Assembly (NCBI RefSeq): GCF_000831385.1
Contig: NZ_AP014548.1
Span: 1,665,779 to 1,729,778, forward strand
Origin: Nonlabens marinus S1-08
Lineage (GTDB): Bacteria > Bacteroidota > Bacteroidia > Flavobacteriales > Flavobacteriaceae
Direction: 5' to 3'
DNA: 64,000 nucleotides
Shown: positions 61,215 to 64,000 of the stretch, one piece after another
Position numbering within the stretch: position 1 is the first letter of the stretch
How the letters are laid out: the number at the start of each line of letters is the position of its first letter
Made by a program: the position numbers and the translations under genes
The notes under the pieces: model-generated
Told to the model about the DNA's origin: nothing
The model's database searches: none
What the model saw: the letters and a program-made list of their open reading frames with translations, nothing else

Positions 61215-61237
61215 AAGCCGCTATGCAGCGGCTTGAC
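61215..61237. repeat. Hairpin repeat, AAGCCGCTATGCAGCGGCTT copy
   Basis: 3 bp after the paaZ stop; first of an inverted pair. Confidence 0.9.
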
Positions 61238-61246
61238 AGTCGAATA

Positions 61247-61270
61247 GTCAAGCCGTCGCAGGACGGCTTC
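61247..61270. repeat. Hairpin repeat, GCCGTCCTGCGACGGC family, inverted copy
   Basis: Reverse-oriented partner of the copy at 61215. The pair could form a larger fold and act as the paaZ 3' end. Confidence 0.9.
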
Positions 61271-61313
61271 GCTACCTAACTAACGAAATCATTAAAACTA
61301 GCATCTACCCACA

Positions 61314-61638
61314 ATGAATACAATGTTCACCTACATCATGGCTCATATCGAGAATCGATTGTTTTATGTAGGTGTAACAAACAATATAAAACAAATAGTC
61401 TTTGACCATAAGAATGCGACCTTTGAAACACATACCGGACATTATAATATCAAGCAATTGGGTCTGGTTCGAAAAGCAAGATGGACCTATAGATGCGATA
61501 AGGCGTGAAAAATTGATCAAGAAATGGAAAAGAGAATACAAAATCAATCTAATAGAGTCGATAAACCCAGAATGGAAAGATCTTGCAAACAATTGGAATT
61601 TTGATGGGTTTGTAACGAGTAAAGAGAGATTTAATTAA
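61314..61638 (+). pseudogene. GIY-YIG endonuclease, frameshifted
   Basis: First frame from 61314: FTYIMAHIENRLFYVGVTNN (GIY-YIG strands YIM...YVGVTNN) to about HYNIKQLG. Then, from about 61460, the next frame continues the family: WVWFEKQDGPIDAIRREKLI, KKWKREYKINLIESINPEWK, ending NWNFDGFVTSKERFN. A single-base change near 61455-61470 breaks it. Two hairpin repeats of one family lie on each side. It has a different sequence type from the remnant at 35389. A sequencing error cannot be excluded. Confidence 0.85.
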
Positions 61639-61648
61639 ACTAGAAACC

Positions 61649-61671
61649 GAAGCCGCTCTGCAGCGGCTTGA
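61649..61671. repeat. Hairpin repeat, GCCGCTCTGCAGCGGC copy
   Basis: Right side of the GIY-YIG remnant. Confidence 0.9.
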
Positions 61672-61697
61672 ATAAGATTTGAAAATAACGAGTGAGC

Positions 61698-61721
61698 GAA
61701 GCCGTCCTGCGACGGCTTGAC
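61698..61721. repeat. Hairpin repeat, GCCGTCCTGCGACGGC copy
   Basis: Ends 16 bp before the chosen hydratase start; a TTG within its right arm is an alternative start codon. Confidence 0.9.
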
Positions 61722-61737
61722 ACATAAAACTGAAATT

Positions 61738-62490
61738 TTGACTAAGGAATACGTAAAAACAACAACAGAAAATCAAATAACAACCATAGAATTCTTCCAC
61801 CCAGCACACAACTCGCTGCCAGGCGATATTCTAGCACAACTGGCTCAAGCGATCACAGATGCGGGAAATGACGACGACACCAAAGTCGTTATTTTAAAAT
61901 CAGGCGGTGAGCGCACATTTTGTGCTGGCGCCAGTTTCAAAGAATTGATAGCCATCGAAGATGAAAAGACCGGCGAGGTATTTTTCAGCGGCTTTGCAAA
62001 TGTGATTAATGCGATGCGCAAATGTCCCAAGTTTATCATAGGTCGCGTTCAAGGAAAAACAGTTGGTGGCGGCGTTGGTGTTGCCAGTGCCACAGATTAT
62101 TGTTTTGCAACCAAATTTGCGAGCATCAAACTGAGTGAATTAAACATAGGAATTGGCCCATTTGTGGTAGGTCCAGCTGTCGAGCGCAAACTAGGTTTAA
62201 GCGGTATGAGCCAGATCGCCATTAACGCAAACGAATTTTATTCACCAGAATGGGCGCAACAAAACGGATTGTTTGCTGAGGTTTACGATTCCACAAAAGA
62301 CATGGATGAAGCCGTCCAGAAATTTGCAGAAAATCTGTGCAACTACAATCCAGAAGCTATGAAACACATGAAAGAAATGATGTGGTCCAATTGTGAGAAT
62401 TGGGACGAACTTTTGGCGGAACGCGCTAAGATTTCAGGTAGATTGGTTTTGAGTGAATTTACTAAAGAGACACTGAAACGATTTAAATAG
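61738..62490 (+). CDS. Enoyl-CoA hydratase/isomerase family protein
   Basis: 250 residues from a TTG at 61738. A TTG at 61717 inside the hairpin repeat is the alternative; no ATG precedes the conserved core. Crotonase fold: ITTIEFFHPAHNSLPGDILA near the N-terminus, oxyanion segments GERTFCAGASFKELI and VQGKTVGGGVGVASATDYCF. In KLSELNIGIGPFVVGPAVER the usual catalytic Glu position after the G-I-G-P is not Glu, so the activity may differ from classic hydratases. It is probably the 2,3-dehydroadipyl-CoA hydratase step of the paa pathway, but that is inference from context. Confidence 0.82.
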   Translation: MTKEYVKTTTENQITTIEFFHPAHNSLPGDILAQLAQAITDAGNDDDTKVVILKSGGERTFCAGASFKELIAIEDEKTGEVFFSGFANVINAMRKCPKFIIGRVQGKTVGGGVGVASATDYCFATKFASIKLSELNIGIGPFVVGPAVERKLGLSGMSQIAINANEFYSPEWAQQNGLFAEVYDSTKDMDEAVQKFAENLCNYNPEAMKHMKEMMWSNCENWDELLAERAKISGRLVLSEFTKETLKRFK

Positions 62491-62492
62491 AA

Positions 62493-62527
62493 AAACCTCT
62501 TCAATCTCTTAAAAATTGAAGAGGTTT
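62493..62527. terminator. Bidirectional hairpin terminator
   Basis: AAACCTCTTCAAT, loop, ATTGAAGAGGTTT, A-run before and T's after. Lies 2 bp after the hydratase stop and faces the small gene at 62533. Confidence 0.85.
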
Positions 62528-62532
62528 AAAAT

Positions 62533-62619
62533 TTACTGCTGCTTACTTGTTCTTATAATCTGAAGAATAAGTAATAAAAAGAGCAGGATGAAAACCATAA
62601 AAGTTGAGTCCATTTTCAT
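62533..62619 (-). CDS. 28-residue single-helix membrane protein
   Basis: ATG at 62617-62619, TAA at 62533-62535. The product starts MKMDST, has one hydrophobic stretch (FMVFILLFLLLILQII) and a charged tail RTSKQQ. The upstream AAAATAAAGAT has the A-rich look of flavobacterial start regions, and the gene is isolated between two hairpin terminators. Several tiny bacterial membrane proteins look like this (KdpF-like size), but I do not recognise the family, and chance is possible in an AT-rich gap. Confidence 0.45.
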   Translation of the reverse strand: MKMDSTFMVFILLFLLLILQIIRTSKQQ

Positions 62620-62714
62620 ATCTTTATTTTACTAAAACATTTGACCAGCAGCATCCGCTGTAGATACTTAGGTAATAGTTTGAAGGCTTTCCTAAGATAT
62701 TTTAAATGTACAAT

Positions 62715-62753
62715 AAAAATCCTTATTTAGAATGATTCTAAATAAGGATTTTT
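62715..62753. terminator. Strong hairpin with T-run
   Basis: AAAAATCCTTATTTAGAA, loop TGA, TTCTAAATAAGGATTTTT. It stands upstream of paaY and upstream of the small minus-strand gene. Confidence 0.85.
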
Positions 62754-62793
62754 CATTAAAGTTATTATCATCGTTCTTATATCTAAAAAACTC

Positions 62794-63390
62794 ATGATTT
62801 ACAGCTTCAAATCCCACATACCAGTAATACACGAGAGTTCATTTGTGCATCCGCTGGCGGCGGTGATTGGTAATGTGATCATCGGGAAAAATTGTTATGT
62901 GGGCCCTAGCGCGGTGATACGCGGCGATTGGGGCGAGATTATTCTGGAAGATGGCGTCAATGTCCAGGAAAATTGCACGGTTCATATGTTTCCTGGTAAG
63001 AGCATTCGCTTTAAAGAGAGCGCACACATCGGGCATGGAGCTGTGATTCATGGAGCTAATCTGGGTCGCAACTGCTTGATAGGCATGAACAGCGTGATCA
63101 TGGACGATGCGGTAATAGGCGATGAGTGCATCGTAGGTGCAATGTCATTTGTTAAGGCTGAAGTTGTTTTTGAACCACGCAGCCTCATTGTGGGCAATCC
63201 TGCCAAAAAAATAAAGGAAGTGAGCGAGGAGATGATCGCCTGGAAAACCGCGGGAACAAAACTTTACCAGCAGCTACCGGCTGATTGTCACGCGACAATG
63301 AAGCAAGTTGAGCCTTTACGAGAAATTCCCGCAAACCGCCCTGTTCAGGAAGATTTTTATAAGACGTTGCGGGAGATAAAGAAAAATTGA
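62794..63390 (+). CDS. paaY: PaaY-type hexapeptide-repeat thioesterase (gamma carbonic anhydrase fold)
   Basis: 198 residues. Left-handed beta-helix repeats: AAVIGNVIIGKNCYVGPSAV, IRGDWGEIILEDGVNVQENC, and zinc-ligand histidines in CTVHMF, SAHIGHGAVIHGANLGRN. C-terminal helix with PANRPVQEDFYKTLREIK, found in PaaY rather than in CaiE or plain carbonic anhydrases. PaaY hydrolyses ring-derived dead-end CoA esters to prevent CoA trapping. A hairpin precedes it at 62715, so it probably starts its own transcript. Confidence 0.88.
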   Translation: MIYSFKSHIPVIHESSFVHPLAAVIGNVIIGKNCYVGPSAVIRGDWGEIILEDGVNVQENCTVHMFPGKSIRFKESAHIGHGAVIHGANLGRNCLIGMNSVIMDDAVIGDECIVGAMSFVKAEVVFEPRSLIVGNPAKKIKEVSEEMIAWKTAGTKLYQQLPADCHATMKQVEPLREIPANRPVQEDFYKTLREIKKN

Positions 63391-63419
63391 ACTTTGAGTT
63401 CTGACTTCTGAATTTAGCT

Positions 63420-63448
63420 GTCAGGCTAAGCCTGTCGAAGCCGAGAAC
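63420..63448. repeat. Dispersed repeat with AGGCTAAGCCT palindrome
   Basis: GTCAGGCTAAGCCTGTCGAA and nine further bases, 29 bp after the paaY stop. It resembles other flavobacterial intergenic repeats but occurs once in the window. Confidence 0.6.
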
Positions 63449-63613
63449 TCAGTTTATATGACTTGTCAATGGTAGGGTTACGGCTCTGAGAAAAAACTAG
63501 AATCTACTCAAGTCTAATTCCACTAGACTTTGCTTATTCATCAAATCAGTCGTACGTCTCACGTCTGCAAGAATTGAGCAAAGCTTAAGACGAGCTAGTC
63601 TTTTGTCAAACTC

Positions 63614-63629
63614 CGCTTTCGCGAAAGCG
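63614..63629. repeat. CGCTTTCGCGAAAGCG palindrome, perfect
   Basis: 22 bp before the operator at 63651. Confidence 0.98.
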
Positions 63630-63650
63630 AATTCCAACACAATCTTCTCT

Positions 63651-63666
63651 ACTAACAACTGTTAGT
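63651..63666. promoter_or_regulatory. Operator-like palindrome ACTAACAACTGTTAGT
   Basis: 17 bp before the lipoyl E2 start, overlapping the expected promoter region. Same half-sites as the paaE and paaZ operators; central AC instead of AG or CT. Confidence 0.78.
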
Positions 63667-63671
63667 TTTTG

Positions 63672-63679
63672 TAAATTTG
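63672..63679 (+). promoter_or_regulatory. -7 promoter word TAAATTTG
   Basis: Matches TAnnTTTG exactly, only 4 bp before the ATG, so the message would be leaderless or nearly so. Confidence 0.45.
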
Positions 63680-63683
63680 AAAC

Positions 63684-64000
63684 ATGGCAAAAACCACAGA
63701 TTTTATACTGCCCAAAATGGGCGAATCGATTACGGAAGGAACGATTCTCAACTGGCTTGTTCAAGAAGGTGATTCCTTTGAAGAAGGCGATATCATCGTA
63801 GAAGTTGGGACTGACAAGGTAGATAATGAAGTGCCTGCACCATTTGACGGTACAATGATTAAATATCTCGCAGGTGCTGGAGATGTCGTAGAAATAGGAA
63901 AGCCGGTTGCAAAACTCGAAGCTTCAAGTGGTGAAAGCTCAAAAAAAGTGACGCCCAGCGATGACCATCAGGAAATTAAAAAACCTGCTGGACTGGAAGA
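63684..64000 (+). CDS. Lipoyl-domain acyltransferase (E2) of a 2-oxo acid dehydrogenase (3' end outside window)
   Basis: 106 residues visible. Residues 1-80 are a lipoyl domain: FILPKMGESITEGTILNWLV, lipoyl Lys in EVGTDKVDNEVPAPFDG (about K46), then a linker. Sequence style fits the branched-chain or 2-oxoglutarate E2 of Flavobacteriia. The lpd gene at 30900 and lipB at 50839 would provide E3 and the lipoyl precursor. The ACTAACA operator suggests it is induced with the paa genes. The catalytic domain lies beyond the window. Confidence 0.9.
   Translation, partial: MAKTTDFILPKMGESITEGTILNWLVQEGDSFEEGDIIVEVGTDKVDNEVPAPFDGTMIKYLAGAGDVVEIGKPVAKLEASSGESSKKVTPSDDHQEIKKPAGLE

Noticed and set aside
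697..63629. The 16-bp palindrome considered as a ParB (parS) site
   Set aside because: The known parS core (GTTTCACGTGAAAC type) differs and parS is confined near the origin, whereas this motif is spread over the whole window.
1..64000. tRNA or rRNA genes
   Set aside because: I saw no cloverleaf or rRNA sequence on either strand by eye; a covariance search was not possible.

Overview
The window comes from a marine-type member of the Flavobacteriaceae (Bacteroidota). The evidence is a low to moderate GC content, near-absence of Shine-Dalgarno sequences, a T9SS type A sorting domain protein, a TonB-dependent receptor with a carboxypeptidase-like N-terminus, families largely confined to this phylum (DUF5606, DUF6048, DUF6452, CCC-motif membrane protein) and TAnnTTTG-type -7 promoter words. 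A Nonlabens/Dokdonia-like genus is plausible, but the sequence alone does not prove it.

Bases 1-5 kb: a truncated TsaC/Sua5 gene, then a surface-glycan group (LPS-kinase-like protein, three glycosyltransferases, a Stealth phosphotransferase). Bases 5-30 kb: mostly conserved core genes (dapD, ruvX, def, rlmD, ornithine aminotransferase, cysteine desulfurase, a TonB receptor, an M23 peptidase, zapA, a probable 6S RNA, rny, an aldo/keto reductase, xerD, aroQ) with small membrane and secreted proteins between them. Bases 30-46 kb: lpd, pyrD, a LysE exporter and an HMG-CoA-lyase-type enzyme lead into a phenylacetate catabolic cluster, paaE-A-B-C-D-G-H-I-J. Bases 46-58 kb: an MG2/plug-like protein, lysS, a Pmp3 protein, lipB, topoisomerase IB, a large lipoprotein, rnhB and three tandem secreted paralogues. 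Bases 58.5-64 kb: paaZ with an extra C-terminal domain, an enoyl-CoA hydratase-family gene, paaY and the start of a lipoyl E2 gene.

The paa genes should convert phenylacetyl-CoA to the ring epoxide (PaaABCE, matured by PaaD), isomerise it to the oxepin (PaaG), open and oxidise the ring (PaaZ), and beta-oxidise the product to acetyl-CoA and succinyl-CoA (PaaH, PaaJ, hydratase), with PaaI and PaaY as thioesterases. Three near-identical 16-bp palindromes (ACTAACA-NN-TGTTAGT) lie just upstream of paaE, paaZ and the lipoyl E2 gene, which suggests one TetR-type regulon. No ligase paaK and no regulator gene lie in the window.

The most unusual content is repetitive. (1) The 16-bp palindrome CGCTTTCGCGAAAGCG occurs 18 times perfectly and about seven more times with changes, inside and between genes. 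(2) Three genes or gene remnants for four-helix-bundle (S23/IVS) proteins sit between paa genes. Each is bracketed by its own pair of inverted arms built from short tandem units of 6, 7 or 8 bp. One right arm supplies the start codon and leader of paaH. (3) Two broken GIY-YIG nuclease genes are each bracketed by their own family of hairpin repeats, and one of those hairpin families has also inserted in frame into pyrD. These repeats cluster in the 30-46 kb and 61-64 kb regions.
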